From Legionella feeleii (GTDB lineage Bacteria; Pseudomonadota; Gammaproteobacteria; Legionellales; Legionellaceae): 51,813 nt of DNA. Under the pieces are notes generated by a model. That model saw nothing but the letters and a program-made list of their open reading frames with translations, had not been told where the DNA came from and ran no database searches. This document shows, one piece after another, positions 25,870-35,287 of the stretch. Made by a program: the position numbers and the translations under genes. How positions within the stretch are numbered: position 1 is the first letter of the stretch; the number at the start of each line of letters is the position of its first letter. The DNA lies in NCBI RefSeq assembly GCF_001467625.1, contig NZ_LNYB01000032.1, forward strand, positions 1 through 51,813. The letters are read 5' to 3'.

Positions 25870-27663
25870 ATGGTTACACATATCACAGATGTCACGCTGC
25901 GTGATGCGCATCAATGTTTAATTGCAACACGTATGCGCACCGAAGATATGTTGCCAATCTGCCATAAAATGGATCAGGTTGGTTTTTGGGCTATGGAAGT
26001 TTGGGGAGGCGCCACATTCGATGCCTGTTTGCGCTTTTTAAAGGAAGATCCCTGGCTGCGGCTTAAGTCATTGCGCCAGGCGCTACCCAATACGCAGTTA
26101 TCAATGCTTTTGCGCGGGCAGAATTTATTGGGCTACCGGCACTATGCCGATGATGTAGTTCAGACTTTTGTACGTTTGGCAGCTAAAAATGGTGTGGATG
26201 TTTTCCGTGTTTTCGATGCTTTAAATGACGTACGTAATGTAAGAGTAGCGGTAGAAAGCATCAAGGCTCAAAAAAAGCATGCACAAGGGGCTATCTGTTA
26301 TACAACGAGCCCGGTACATAATCTGGAAAGTTTTGTAACGATTGGTAAGGCTTTTGCTGATATTGGTTGTGACAGTATTGCTATCAAGGATATGGCGGGT
26401 CTGCTCACGCCAACCGCAACAATTACCCTATACCAAGCGTTAGCCGACGCAACACAACTGCCTATCCATTTACATACCCATGCTACGTCCGGGTTGGCTG
26501 GTATCTGTCACTTCCAGGCAGTATTAGCGGGTTGCCAGCACATTGATACCGCCATTTCATCTTTCTCCGGAGGCGCTTCTCATCCCGCAACGGAGCCTTT
26601 GGTTGCCGCATTGGCTGGTAGTGAATTCGATACAGGGCTTGATTTGAATTTATTGCTCGAAATTGCTGATTATTTTCAAGATATACGCAAAAAATACCAG
26701 CAATTTGAAAGTGAAGCGCGTGATATTGATCCACGAGTACAACTTTATCAAGTGCCAGGGGGAATGATTTCAAATCTCTATAGTCAGCTGAAAGAACAAC
26801 ATGCCTTGGACAAGATCAATGCAGTGCATGAAGAAATCCCGCGAGTACGTAAAGATCTGGGCTACCCCCCTTTAGTGACACCTACTTCGCAGATCGTTGG
26901 CACGCAGGCTGTTTTGAATGTATTGACTGGTATTCGTTACAAAACGATAACCAATGAAGTTAAATTGTATTGTCAAGGGAAATACGGTGCTGCACCGGGT
27001 AAAATCAACGCCAGTTTGCGTAAGAAAGCAATCGGGCATACAGAGGTAATTGAAGTCAGGCCTGCCGATTTGTTACCAAAAGAATTGAAGCGTCTACGGG
27101 AAGAAAGTGGTGAGTTCGCCAAAAGTGATGAAGATGTGCTTTCTTATGCGATGTTCCCTGAAATTGGTAAGCAATTTTTAGAGCAACGAAAAGCCAATAC
27201 TCTGCAACCCGAACCTTTAATAATCAACAGATCCCCAGCACCAAGTGATCGATTATCGGAGTTTGATATTGCCTTGCACGGTGAAAACTACCATATCAAG
27301 ATTGCGGGCTACGGAACTCGCGAGCAAGGCCAGCAAGCTTGTTTTTTATGGGTTGATGGTGTGCCAGAAGAAGTCCTCATCAGCCTTGAAGATACAGAGG
27401 AAACGAATTTAGCCCCCGCTGCTAAACGGCCGTCTGGGCCAGGTGATATTACTGTTGCCATGCCAGGTAACATTGTGAGCGTCAATGTTACAGTGGGAGA
27501 CAAAGTGACTAAAGGGCAGACTTTATTAGTACTTGAAGCCATGAAAATGGAAACTGAAATTCAGGCTCCTTTTAACGGTACAGTAGCAGATGTTATGTGT
27601 CAGAAAGGTGATAAGGTAATGCCCACTCAGGTTTTGGTCTGTTTATTACCAAACAATAATTAA
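25870..27663 (+). CDS. OadA/PycB-type biotin-dependent carboxyltransferase
   Basis: A 597-residue protein joining a TIM-barrel carboxyltransferase (HITDVTLRDAHQCLIATRM, then the central LHTHATSGLAG metal site), the PYC/OAD conserved middle domain and a C-terminal biotinyl domain with EAMKM (biotin at about K559). This is the layout of oxaloacetate decarboxylase alpha subunit and of subunit B of two-part pyruvate carboxylase. No OadB/OadG sodium-pump genes are nearby, and a biotin carboxylase lies next door, so an anaplerotic pyruvate carboxylase role is plausible. ATG 25870 is preferred over TTG 25858, whose ribosome binding site would be too close. Confidence 0.85.
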   Translation: MVTHITDVTLRDAHQCLIATRMRTEDMLPICHKMDQVGFWAMEVWGGATFDACLRFLKEDPWLRLKSLRQALPNTQLSMLLRGQNLLGYRHYADDVVQTFVRLAAKNGVDVFRVFDALNDVRNVRVAVESIKAQKKHAQGAICYTTSPVHNLESFVTIGKAFADIGCDSIAIKDMAGLLTPTATITLYQALADATQLPIHLHTHATSGLAGICHFQAVLAGCQHIDTAISSFSGGASHPATEPLVAALAGSEFDTGLDLNLLLEIADYFQDIRKKYQQFESEARDIDPRVQLYQVPGGMISNLYSQLKEQHALDKINAVHEEIPRVRKDLGYPPLVTPTSQIVGTQAVLNVLTGIRYKTITNEVKLYCQGKYGAAPGKINASLRKKAIGHTEVIEVRPADLLPKELKRLREESGEFAKSDEDVLSYAMFPEIGKQFLEQRKANTLQPEPLIINRSPAPSDRLSEFDIALHGENYHIKIAGYGTREQGQQACFLWVDGVPEEVLISLEDTEETNLAPAAKRPSGPGDITVAMPGNIVSVNVTVGDKVTKGQTLLVLEAMKMETEIQAPFNGTVADVMCQKGDKVMPTQVLVCLLPNNN

Positions 27664-27709
27664 ACAGCAAATAGCAGTGAGCGTGTTCTGTTTGTTACAA
27701 GCGAGTAGG

Positions 27710-28672
27710 CTAGGAAGGTTTCTGCCCAGCTTTTAAAATGCGTTCTTTAATGCCTTGCCAGCGTTCTTGTGCGGGTGGGAGTTCAATAGCAATACAAGAG
27801 GCTGGTGATTGATCCGCATAACGAAGTTGGTAATACAGCTCAAAGGCAGTGTCTTCGGGCGAGGTTGGAAACTGGTAAAACAGTTCGCGGGGCAGCTGCG
27901 GCAGGTTGGCAAAGGCAAGCACATAAACAGGCGTGGTGCTTTGCTGGCAGAAAGCAAGCAGGCTGGCACGGTCTGGAAAGCAATAGAGTGGTTTTTCAGG
28001 CTGGTAGTGGCTATCTAATTTTCCTGGCACTCGAATCGTGTCGCTGCATTTTAATTGCTTGTTTGGCAACATAGCGTTGAGTTCCAGTTCATCAATCAGT
28101 CCAGGACGCAGGATTTGATAACCATGGGGATCAATTGCTGCCACAATAGTCGATTCAATTCCAATTTGACAACGTCCCCCGTCCAAAATAAGTAAATCTT
28201 GTTGGTGAAAACTATGCTGAACATGCTCCGCTGTTGTAGGACTAATTTTACCGAAAGGGTTTGCTGAGGGGGCTACGAGCGGGGCACCAAGTTGTTTTAA
28301 AAGCGCTTGTGCAATTGGATGTTTAGGACAACGTAAGGCCACAGTATCTTGTCCCCCCGTGATTGAAGGACTCACTTGCCCTGGTTTGCTTTTCATGACC
28401 AGTGTTAAAGGGCCGGGCCAGAAATGTTCAATCAAGATCCGGGCGTAATCGGGGATAAACTGTACCCACTTCGATAAATCCCAATTTTCTGCAACATGCA
28501 TAATAAGTGGGTGATTAAGAGGTCTATTTTTAAGCGCATAGATTTTCCTAATCGCCTCTTCATTCTCAGCGTTTCCTGCAAGCCCATAAACTGTTTCAGT
28601 CGGTATAGCAACGATCTCGCCCTGCTTTAGATAGGAGACAGCAAGTTCGAGATTAGTAGTGATAGTACTCAT
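27710..28672 (-). CDS. L-threonylcarbamoyladenylate synthase, Sua5/YwlC type
   Basis: Makes threonylcarbamoyl-AMP from threonine, bicarbonate and ATP for t6A37 of tRNA. The 320-residue length indicates the two-domain Sua5 type and not the short TsaC. The N-terminal YrdC domain has PTETVYGLAGNA, KNRPLNHPL and the nucleotide-binding APSANPFGKISPT. An extra Sua5 domain of about 110 residues follows. The product is the substrate of TsaD encoded at 6900. Confidence 0.9.
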   Translation of the reverse strand: MSTITTNLELAVSYLKQGEIVAIPTETVYGLAGNAENEEAIRKIYALKNRPLNHPLIMHVAENWDLSKWVQFIPDYARILIEHFWPGPLTLVMKSKPGQVSPSITGGQDTVALRCPKHPIAQALLKQLGAPLVAPSANPFGKISPTTAEHVQHSFHQQDLLILDGGRCQIGIESTIVAAIDPHGYQILRPGLIDELELNAMLPNKQLKCSDTIRVPGKLDSHYQPEKPLYCFPDRASLLAFCQQSTTPVYVLAFANLPQLPRELFYQFPTSPEDTAFELYYQLRYADQSPASCIAIELPPAQERWQGIKERILKAGQKPS

Positions 28673-29119
28673 AGTAAATTAATACATCCTTTGGCCATAA
28701 GGGCAAGTGTGGAATTATTACCCAAAATTGCTGGCAGGCAAACCATTATTTAACGTGAGTTCGATAGAAAAAACAGGATTTTGTTTTTTCTATCGTAATA
28801 ATTTGTGTAACAAAGATGATTTTACCAGAGGCCATGTTATTTATTTTGTTGGGGCAAAAAACTTTAATAATTTAAAAATAAAAAAACTATATTAGTTTGG
28901 CATTAATACCTGTAAGATATTGCCAACGGATTTTAGCGAAGGCCAACCTCAGGAAAATACGCTTAATCTGAAATCCGAAATTCAACTTGACGGGGATATT
29001 CCAACAATCCTTGTTAGAGCATTTAAAATTGCTTAATTTCTAAAAATTGGCAGGGAAAATGCTAGCAAAGATGGGTACTCCCGGACGAGTCCTCATGCAT
29101 ACTTTAAGGAGAAAGATTA
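28673..29119. other. 447-bp intergenic region between sua5 and proA
   Basis: AT-rich, without a convincing gene. A perfect 13-bp inverted repeat (28762-28774 with 28783-28795, loop 8 nt), A-rich on one arm and T-rich on the other, could terminate transcription in either direction. Short GC-rich hairpin sequence near 29072-29095 precedes the proA ribosome binding site. Promoters for the two divergent genes should lie here, but none is clear. Confidence 0.5.
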
Positions 29120-30775
29120 ATGCGTATAAATTTCCATTTATCCCCTGTAGCTGCTTGCTTGGCTTTAACCCTAGTCTCTTCTGCTAACGCGGCTGAGCCA
29201 CTTCCATTAGATCAGGTTTCATTACAGCATTTACAACAGCAGTTTTATCTGTCATTACCGAATATAAAGACTGCCAATTCCAACCCTGCTGATGTTTTAC
29301 AATTTGTAAAGCAACATAAAGACAAAAACAAGATAAGCCATATTCGTATGCAACAGTACTATGCTGGTTTCATGGTCTTTGGCGGTTATGCCATTATGCA
29401 TAGTGATAGCTCAATAAATAACTTATTAAATACACAAAAAGATGTGCAAATGAATGGAACAGTCTATCGTGGCTTGCAGGTTGAATTAGGAGAGCCTCCA
29501 GAGGATTTTGTTAAAAATTCCAGCAAAATATTACAACAGTTTAAAGAAAAATTTCAAAACAAAGATGTGAGTGAAGAGCAGATAACTCCTATCATTTATA
29601 TTGATGATAAACATCAAGCGCATTGGGCATATAAAGTTAGTGTTTTTGTGCGCTATGATCATCAAATTCCAGAAAGACCAACAGCTATCCTTGATGCGAA
29701 ATCATCTAAACCTTTTGTGGAATGGAATGATATTAAAACAGTGGTTAGAGCCCCAGTGAAAGGAATTGGATTTGGTGGTAATACTAAAATTGGGGAGTAT
29801 GTTTTTGGTAAAAATTATCCCTTTCTTGAAATGACTCGAGATAACAAAAAAGAACGCTGTTATATGGAAAATGAAAATGTAAAAGTAGTTGATATGGAGC
29901 ATGATTATTTTTCTTCGAATGATCCGATGAAATTTAATTGCAAAACGTCCGGTAATACCGCCGCCAATACCTTCTGGACTGGCTATAAAGCGGATGGATA
30001 TGATAGAGAAAATGGTGCCTTTTCACCTACCAATGATGCCCTCTATGCTGGCTATGTAATTAAGCATATGTACCATGATTGGTATGGCGTTGAGGTTTTA
30101 GTCAAACGGAATGGCGCGCCTATGCAAATAGTGATGCGTGTTCACTATGGTGAAGGCTATGAGAATGCCTATTGGGATGGCAGACAAATGACCTTTGGTG
30201 ATGGCGATTCCACTATGTATCCTTTGGTTTCATTAGGCATTGGAGGTCATGAAATCAGTCATGGATTCACTGAGCAACATTCCGCACTAGAGTATTTTGG
30301 CCAGTCAGGGGGGATGAATGAAGCCTTTTCTGATATGGCCGCACAAGCTGCTGAATATTATTCCAGTGGAAAAAATAATTGGTTAATTGGTGCAGAAATT
30401 GTGAAAGAAAGCAGTGGACGTGATGTTTTACGGTATATGGATAAGCCAAGTCGTGATGGCCATTCCATTGATTCCGCTGACGAGTATTATGGAGGCCTGG
30501 ATGTCCATCATTCAAGTGGCGTATTTAACCGTTTATTCTATTTGATGGCTAATCAAGCCGGTTGGAATACACGTAAAGCGTTTGATGTCATGATCAAAGC
30601 CAATATGGATTATTGGACCCCTTATTCCACTTTTGATGAAGGGGGGTGTGGTGTTTTGCGAGCGGCGAAGGATTTGGGTTACTCTGTAAGCGAGTTAAAG
30701 AAGGTACTGGACGAAGTTGCTATTAATTATCAACTCTGCGAGAACCCCAAACCAACTCCAACCCCTTCTACCTAA
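29120..30775 (+). CDS. proA: zinc metalloprotease ProA/Msp (M4 thermolysin family)
   Basis: Major secreted protease of Legionella, exported by the type II system. The 551-residue preproprotein has a signal peptide (residues 1-24, ending SANAAE), a propeptide of about 180 residues (FTP/PepSY-like) and the M4 catalytic domain. The zinc site is HEISH with the downstream NEAFSD glutamate, and the catalytic histidine lies in DVHHSSGVFNR. A conserved Cys pair and a Pro/Thr-rich end follow. AAGGAG precedes the ATG. Its last 8 bases overlap the convergent hydrolase gene. In L. pneumophila ProA degrades host proteins and complement. Confidence 0.92.
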   Translation: MRINFHLSPVAACLALTLVSSANAAEPLPLDQVSLQHLQQQFYLSLPNIKTANSNPADVLQFVKQHKDKNKISHIRMQQYYAGFMVFGGYAIMHSDSSINNLLNTQKDVQMNGTVYRGLQVELGEPPEDFVKNSSKILQQFKEKFQNKDVSEEQITPIIYIDDKHQAHWAYKVSVFVRYDHQIPERPTAILDAKSSKPFVEWNDIKTVVRAPVKGIGFGGNTKIGEYVFGKNYPFLEMTRDNKKERCYMENENVKVVDMEHDYFSSNDPMKFNCKTSGNTAANTFWTGYKADGYDRENGAFSPTNDALYAGYVIKHMYHDWYGVEVLVKRNGAPMQIVMRVHYGEGYENAYWDGRQMTFGDGDSTMYPLVSLGIGGHEISHGFTEQHSALEYFGQSGGMNEAFSDMAAQAAEYYSSGKNNWLIGAEIVKESSGRDVLRYMDKPSRDGHSIDSADEYYGGLDVHHSSGVFNRLFYLMANQAGWNTRKAFDVMIKANMDYWTPYSTFDEGGCGVLRAAKDLGYSVSELKKVLDEVAINYQLCENPKPTPTPST

Positions 30776-31610
30776 TGTTATAGAACTCAACCAGACGCTG
30801 AGCTATCGCGTCTGGTTGCTCCATATGGATATGGTGACCACCTTGCATTTGATTTATCTGCAGGTCTTTAACGGCTTTTATACGTTCTTGCATGTCAAAA
30901 TCTTTAAAGACAAAGCCATTATCAGCCAAAATCAAAAGACTTCTGGCAGTAATGCCTTGTAAACAGGATAATATTTGTCCTTCGGTCATGTATAAAGGCG
31001 TTGGATTTAACAAGCGTCGGTCATGTCGCCAATAAAATGACTCTTTTCTTTTAACGACACCCCGTTGACAAATGATTTTCGCATAGTCTAGTGATAAGTA
31101 TCCTCGTTTGGCGCGTGCCTGCGCAGCTAAATCAAGAGATTGATAAGGTTTTGCCTCTTTATTTTCTCCTTTAAGATGATTGATATATTGTGCCAATTGT
31201 TTGCGACAAGTTTGTTCTGGTTGGGAAAAAGGTCCCAGGCCTTCTATCAAAATTAACGAAAGGACCTGTTCTGCCGCAACACCGGCAATCAGGCTGGCCA
31301 GGCAGGCTCCCATGGAATGTCCTAATAAATGAAAGTGCTTGAATCCTAAGGCATGAATAATTTGCAGGCAGGTAAAAATACCATCGCTGAAGTGATAATA
31401 ACAGCCCTCGGGCAGGTGAGAGGAGTGGCCGTGGCCAGGTAAATCAATCGCGAGCAAATAAAATTCTTTTTCCAGATAAGGTGCCAGGAGATCAAAGGAA
31501 TTGGCATTATCAAGCCAACCATGTAGAGCCAGCATAGGTGGGCGCTCTGGATTTCCCCAGGCTTTACCTGCAATGGTAAACCCAGGGATGGTAACAGTGA
31601 AGGTTTTCAT
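30768..31610 (-). CDS. alpha/beta hydrolase
   Basis: A 280-residue alpha/beta-hydrolase-fold protein. The oxyanion segment is LALHGWLDNANSF, the nucleophile elbow is GHSMGA, and a late GGHHIHMEQP carries the catalytic histidine. It has no signal peptide, so it is cytosolic. The closest recognisable class is the MhpC-like serine hydrolases, and the substrate is unknown. It is convergent with proA with an 8-bp overlap, and divergent from the EEP-family gene. A hydrolase next to proA is also what I recall from L. pneumophila. Confidence 0.8.
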   Translation of the reverse strand: MKTFTVTIPGFTIAGKAWGNPERPPMLALHGWLDNANSFDLLAPYLEKEFYLLAIDLPGHGHSSHLPEGCYYHFSDGIFTCLQIIHALGFKHFHLLGHSMGACLASLIAGVAAEQVLSLILIEGLGPFSQPEQTCRKQLAQYINHLKGENKEAKPYQSLDLAAQARAKRGYLSLDYAKIICQRGVVKRKESFYWRHDRRLLNPTPLYMTEGQILSCLQGITARSLLILADNGFVFKDFDMQERIKAVKDLQINQMQGGHHIHMEQPDAIAQRLVEFYNIR

Positions 31611-31740
31611 AAACGGCTAATCAATAAATTTCTTAATAATTCATGTTACCTAAACCAGCAGAATGATAAAAGTAGGTGTTAGCTACCGCTTATTACGATA
31701 GTTAGTGTTATGCTTAGTTAATGGATTTTGAATCTCTAAT

Positions 31741-32511
31741 GTGGCTATGCAAAAACAACAGCGAAGCCTGTCTCTAATAACCTACAACATCCATAAGGGT
31801 TTTAGTTTCAGTAAACGTTTTTTATTACCTCAAATGCGAGAGGCGCTATTAACCTTAAATCCTGACTTTGTTTTTCTGCAAGAGGTGCAGGGAGAGCATA
31901 GGCTACGGGAAAAACGCATTGGTGCTTGGCCCGATGCTCCCCAATTTGAATACATTGCAGAAAAAATATGGCCTCACTACCTGTATGCAAAAAATGCAAT
32001 TTACCACTCAGGTCATCATGGGAATGCCATTTTAAGTAAATATCCTTTTGAACGATTTGAGAATATCAATTTATCTTCAATGAATCGTGCCTCACGCAGT
32101 ATCTTGCACAGTCAGGTAAAAATAGGGGAGGGACTACAGCAAGTCAATGTCCATCTTCTTTGCGTTCATCTCGGTTTATTTAAGGCAGAGCGTTCTTCGC
32201 AGTGTAGTGCATTGATGCAGCGAATCAGTGAAGCGGTACCAGAACATGAGCCTTTGCTTATGGCAGGTGATTTTAATGATTGGCGCCGTCATTTATCAAA
32301 ACCATTGGCAGAAGAGTTAGGTATTAATGAGGCTTTTTACAGCATGAGAGGCCATCATGCCCGTTCATTTCCGGCAATAAAACCGGCCTTTTGTGTGGAT
32401 CGGATTTATTTTCGTGGGATGCGGGTTTCAGAGGCCTATTGTTTGAAAGGTAAACCCTGGCGGATGTTGTCGGATCATTTGCCTTTACTGGCTCGTTTTG
32501 AATTCATTTAA
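31741..32511 (+). CDS. endonuclease/exonuclease/phosphatase family protein
   Basis: A 256-residue EEP-superfamily enzyme. Metal and catalytic landmarks are YNIHKG near the start, the Glu of FLQEVQGEH, MAGDFNDWR and the C-terminal SDHLPLLARF. There is no signal peptide or membrane segment. The superfamily includes DNA nucleases and phosphodiesterases such as YbhP and sphingomyelinase-like enzymes. The exact substrate cannot be told from sequence. It ends 3 bp before the fold-back MITE at 32515. Confidence 0.8.
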   Translation: MAMQKQQRSLSLITYNIHKGFSFSKRFLLPQMREALLTLNPDFVFLQEVQGEHRLREKRIGAWPDAPQFEYIAEKIWPHYLYAKNAIYHSGHHGNAILSKYPFERFENINLSSMNRASRSILHSQVKIGEGLQQVNVHLLCVHLGLFKAERSSQCSALMQRISEAVPEHEPLLMAGDFNDWRRHLSKPLAEELGINEAFYSMRGHHARSFPAIKPAFCVDRIYFRGMRVSEAYCLKGKPWRMLSDHLPLLARFEFI

Positions 32512-32514
32512 CAC

Positions 32515-32636
32515 AGGACTTACGCAACACGTCGATCTCTTCGTTAAAATTTCCTTTTAATTCGGTCATTTAGTTAGTCTAAACTCCCTCATTAAAAGCA
32601 AATTTTGCCTCGACCTCGACGTGTTGCGTAAGTCCT
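32515..32636. mobile_element. fold-back MITE, complete copy
   Basis: Perfect 21-bp terminal inverted repeats (32515-32535 with 32616-32636), starting AGGACTTACGCAAC. Inside, another 16-bp arm pairs with one mismatch (AAAATTTCCTTTTAAT with ATTAAAAGCAAATTTT). The whole 122 bp can fold into one long hairpin and encodes no protein, typical of a MITE moved by a transposase encoded elsewhere. Confidence 0.7.
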
Positions 32637-32648
32637 ATTGCCAATATT

Positions 32649-32755
32649 TCGATCTCTTCGTTTAAATTTCATTTTAATTCGGGGTCATTTAGTTAGTCTA
32701 AACTCCCTCATTAAAAGCAAATTTTGCCTCGACCTCGACGTGTTGCGTAAGTCCT
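32649..32755. mobile_element. tandem copy of the MITE, left end missing
   Basis: Repeats 32532-32636 at a 117-bp offset with a few changes, such as a 2-bp insertion (CGGGGTC for CGGTC). It keeps the right 21-bp terminal repeat (32735-32755) but lacks the outer 17-18 bp of the left one. A trace of the same junction follows at about 32759-32774. Confidence 0.7.
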
Positions 32756-32808
32756 ATTGTCAAAACTTCGATCAATAAGGAAGCGGCAGGTGCCGCTTCC
32801 TCTTGCCT

Positions 32809-33819
32809 TTATTCCATATTTTCCAGGTATTCACCAAAACAGGCTGCACTATTTAACCGTGCGCGCTTAAGTAAGGCTTCCTGGGCTGCTTTAATGTTAT
32901 CAGGTTTACCACCCCAGGCTTGCAGGCAATCTTCTTGTAACGCTCTTCCATAAGAGAAACTTAGATTCCAGGGTTGATAGCCCGCACTATTGATTGCATT
33001 CAGATTGGCAGTAGCCTGTTGTGGTGATTGGCCGCCAGATAAGAAATTAATTGTTGGTACCGCAGCAGGTACATTATTACGGAATACACTAATGGTGTAA
33101 TCAGCAACTTCTTCTGCTGAACTAAAAGGAACTGTCTCTTTACCAGAAGTGACCATACTTGGTTTAAGAACGATGTGTTCCAAATCAACCTGATGAATGA
33201 ATAAAGCATGAAAGAGCTCATGCAATACCATTTCACAGGCTTCAGCACAATGTTCAATGGAGTGATTACCATCCATCAATACTTCCGGTTCAACAATCGG
33301 AACAATACCAATTGATTGGCAGGTTGCTGCATAACGAGCAAGCATCTCAGCACCAGCCTTGATAGCAGTCAAGCTAGGGGTGTATTCACCAATGGTGTAA
33401 ACATTGCGCCATTTTGCAAATTTTGCACCTAACTTTTTAAAATGCTCCAGGCGCTCAGCCAAGCCATCCAAACCTTGGGTTACTTTTTCATTATCAGTAT
33501 TGGCTAAAGTAACCAACCCCTTATCTACTTTAATGCCTGGAATAATGCCTTTTTGGGCAAACAAGTCAGGAATAGCTGTACCCTGATCATCTTTATGCTG
33601 AAACGTTTCTTCAAACAGGATGACCCCGTTAATGTATTGTTCCAAATCGGGCGTAGTGGCAAGCAAGTGGCGATACGCACGTCGATTTTCCTCTGTGTTT
33701 TCAAGACCAATTGTCTCAAATCGCTTACCTATAGTACCGCTGCTCTCATCAGCGGCTAAAATGCCTTTACCGTCTTGCAGCAGATGTTCCATCGTTGCTG
33801 ATAATTCATCGTAATACAT
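32809..33819 (-). CDS. fba: fructose-bisphosphate aldolase, class I
   Basis: Cleaves or forms fructose-1,6-bisphosphate. The 336-residue chain starts in the class I style (GKGILAADESSGTIGKRF) and has GVILFEETF, PGIKVDKGL, AKWRNVY, VPIVEPEVLMDG and the Schiff-base segment HIVLKPSMV, with FLSGGQSPQQATANL near the end. This is the metal-independent, eukaryote-like aldolase also used in Legionella, not the class II enzyme of E. coli. No operon partner is nearby. Confidence 0.93.
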   Translation of the reverse strand: MYYDELSATMEHLLQDGKGILAADESSGTIGKRFETIGLENTEENRRAYRHLLATTPDLEQYINGVILFEETFQHKDDQGTAIPDLFAQKGIIPGIKVDKGLVTLANTDNEKVTQGLDGLAERLEHFKKLGAKFAKWRNVYTIGEYTPSLTAIKAGAEMLARYAATCQSIGIVPIVEPEVLMDGNHSIEHCAEACEMVLHELFHALFIHQVDLEHIVLKPSMVTSGKETVPFSSAEEVADYTISVFRNNVPAAVPTINFLSGGQSPQQATANLNAINSAGYQPWNLSFSYGRALQEDCLQAWGGKPDNIKAAQEALLKRARLNSAACFGEYLENME

Positions 33820-33848
33820 AATAGTTTATTCTCCTCTCGTTAAAACGG

Positions 33849-34592
33849 TTATTTACTTGGACTTGAAATGTATTTTTCTCGAATGATTTGTTGCAAAGCA
33901 AACCCTTTTTCTTTCAGATAATTGAACGCATCGTCGATCATACCGGGATTTCCACACAAATAAATCATATCTTCTGTGGGATTTAGGTTTAGATCCGGGA
34001 AGGCATGTTGTACATAGCCTTTGTATTCATGAGGGCCTAAGGCACTTTCTTGTTCCCGACTTAAATGAGCACGAAAAGTGACTTGCGGATGCTGGGCAGC
34101 AAAAGCAATGAATTCATCCGAATAAAGGAGGTCTTCATGTTTTTGCACGCCCTGCAGAATAACAATTTGAAGTTCCGGATTAACTTTTAAACGCTCTTTC
34201 AGCTCATTAATCATTGCCCGATAAGGAGTGACGCCGGTACTGGTTGCTACAAAAATGTAGCGTTTAGGCATCTCTTCTTTGAGGATTAGGCGTCCAAAGG
34301 GTCCATTAATATTGATTTTATCGCCTGGTTTTAAGTTAAACAATAAATCAGTACCTGGTCCATCAGCAACATAGCCTGCTGCAAATTCGATGTAATTGTT
34401 TTCTGTAGGAACATTAGCAATACTATAACTACGCTTGAGCATTTTACCATCCCGTTCAAAATGAATGGTTATAAATTGCCCCGGAAGGTAGGTGAATGGG
34501 GGGGATTGTTCTGTTTTGAAAATAAAATGCTTTACTTTAGGAGAGACCATAAACGCGTCTTCCAGGGTAATGGGAAAGGTATTGACTTGCAT
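33849..34592 (-). CDS. fpr: ferredoxin/flavodoxin-NADP+ reductase
   Basis: A 247-residue FAD enzyme that exchanges electrons between NADP(H) and ferredoxin or flavodoxin. The FAD-binding motif is RSYSIAN, followed by the phosphate loop GPFGRL. The NADP domain has FVATSTGVTPYRAMI and YLCGNPGMIDD. Its length and motifs fit the bacterial Fpr subclass. It is divergent from dotV, with 92 bp between the two starts. Confidence 0.9.
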   Translation of the reverse strand: MQVNTFPITLEDAFMVSPKVKHFIFKTEQSPPFTYLPGQFITIHFERDGKMLKRSYSIANVPTENNYIEFAAGYVADGPGTDLLFNLKPGDKININGPFGRLILKEEMPKRYIFVATSTGVTPYRAMINELKERLKVNPELQIVILQGVQKHEDLLYSDEFIAFAAQHPQVTFRAHLSREQESALGPHEYKGYVQHAFPDLNLNPTEDMIYLCGNPGMIDDAFNYLKEKGFALQQIIREKYISSPSK

Positions 34593-34684
34593 AATAATTA
34601 CAACTTGGTTAGGAAACCCACTAATATAGGGGAAAAATTATGCATTGCAAGAGTTGATAGAAGAATTAAGTATATAATTAGAGT

Positions 34685-35215
34685 ATGAATAGCACTGACC
34701 TAATCACAATGATTGGCAATTTGAGCCGATCTCTTTTTCCTGTGCAACATCTTCTTTCAGGGGGTGCTTATTTGCTCGGTATCGTATTTTTCATGACTGC
34801 AATAGCAAAACTCAGAAAAATAGGTGATCATCGGGCTAACTCCTCTTCTCAAGAAAAGATGTTTGTACCCTTCGCTTACATTGTGGGTGGTTCTGCGTTG
34901 TTATTTTTACCTAGCGCAGTACAAAATTTATCTAATACTACGTTTGGTACAGGCAATGTTTTGCAATATGCCAATTATAATCCCTATGATATTTATAGCT
35001 CTATGGGTTTAATCATTCAGACAGCGGGTTTGATTTGGTTTATTCGGGGTTGTGTACTATTGGTAACAGCCAGTGAACCAGGAGTTCAGCAGGGGGGGAA
35101 AGGCCTGGCTTTTCTTTTTGCGGGAGTTTTAGCGATGAATTTTGAAAATACTACCGCCTTTTTAGCTACGGTAATGGGTAAAATAGAAGCGTTTAGCATG
35201 CAATTTGTTAGTTAA
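34685..35215 (+). CDS. dotV: DotV/IcmC-family Dot/Icm secretion protein
   Basis: A 176-residue inner-membrane protein with hydrophobic segments at about residues 24-41, 62-76, 107-127 and 140-152. The tail pattern GLIWFIRGCVLLV, then a Gly/Gln-rich turn and GVLAMNFENT, is shared by IcmC (DotE), IcmD (DotP) and DotV. Position decides for DotV: IcmC and IcmD are encoded in an icm cluster, whereas DotV lies alone, near proA and aldolase as I recall in L. pneumophila. It is a component of the type IVB effector-export machine. Confidence 0.72.
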   Translation: MNSTDLITMIGNLSRSLFPVQHLLSGGAYLLGIVFFMTAIAKLRKIGDHRANSSSQEKMFVPFAYIVGGSALLFLPSAVQNLSNTTFGTGNVLQYANYNPYDIYSSMGLIIQTAGLIWFIRGCVLLVTASEPGVQQGGKGLAFLFAGVLAMNFENTTAFLATVMGKIEAFSMQFVS

Positions 35216-35287
35216 AGCAAGCTAATTATTGGTATCTAAAGTATATTTAATAAGAAGATTGCTCATGTGAGCCCTTAAGGAGTAGCG

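Noticed and set aside
28707-28895. A 62-codon frame before proA
   Set aside because: It contains the 13-bp inverted repeat, lacks a ribosome binding site and has no protein-like pattern.
32515-32755. The MITE pair as a small two-repeat CRISPR or attachment site
   Set aside because: The repeated unit is over 100 bp and carries perfect terminal inverted repeats, which fits a transposable element.
34673-34678. TATAAT just before dotV as its promoter
   Set aside because: It lies only 6 bp before the ATG and has no -35 at a proper distance; at best it would give a leaderless transcript.
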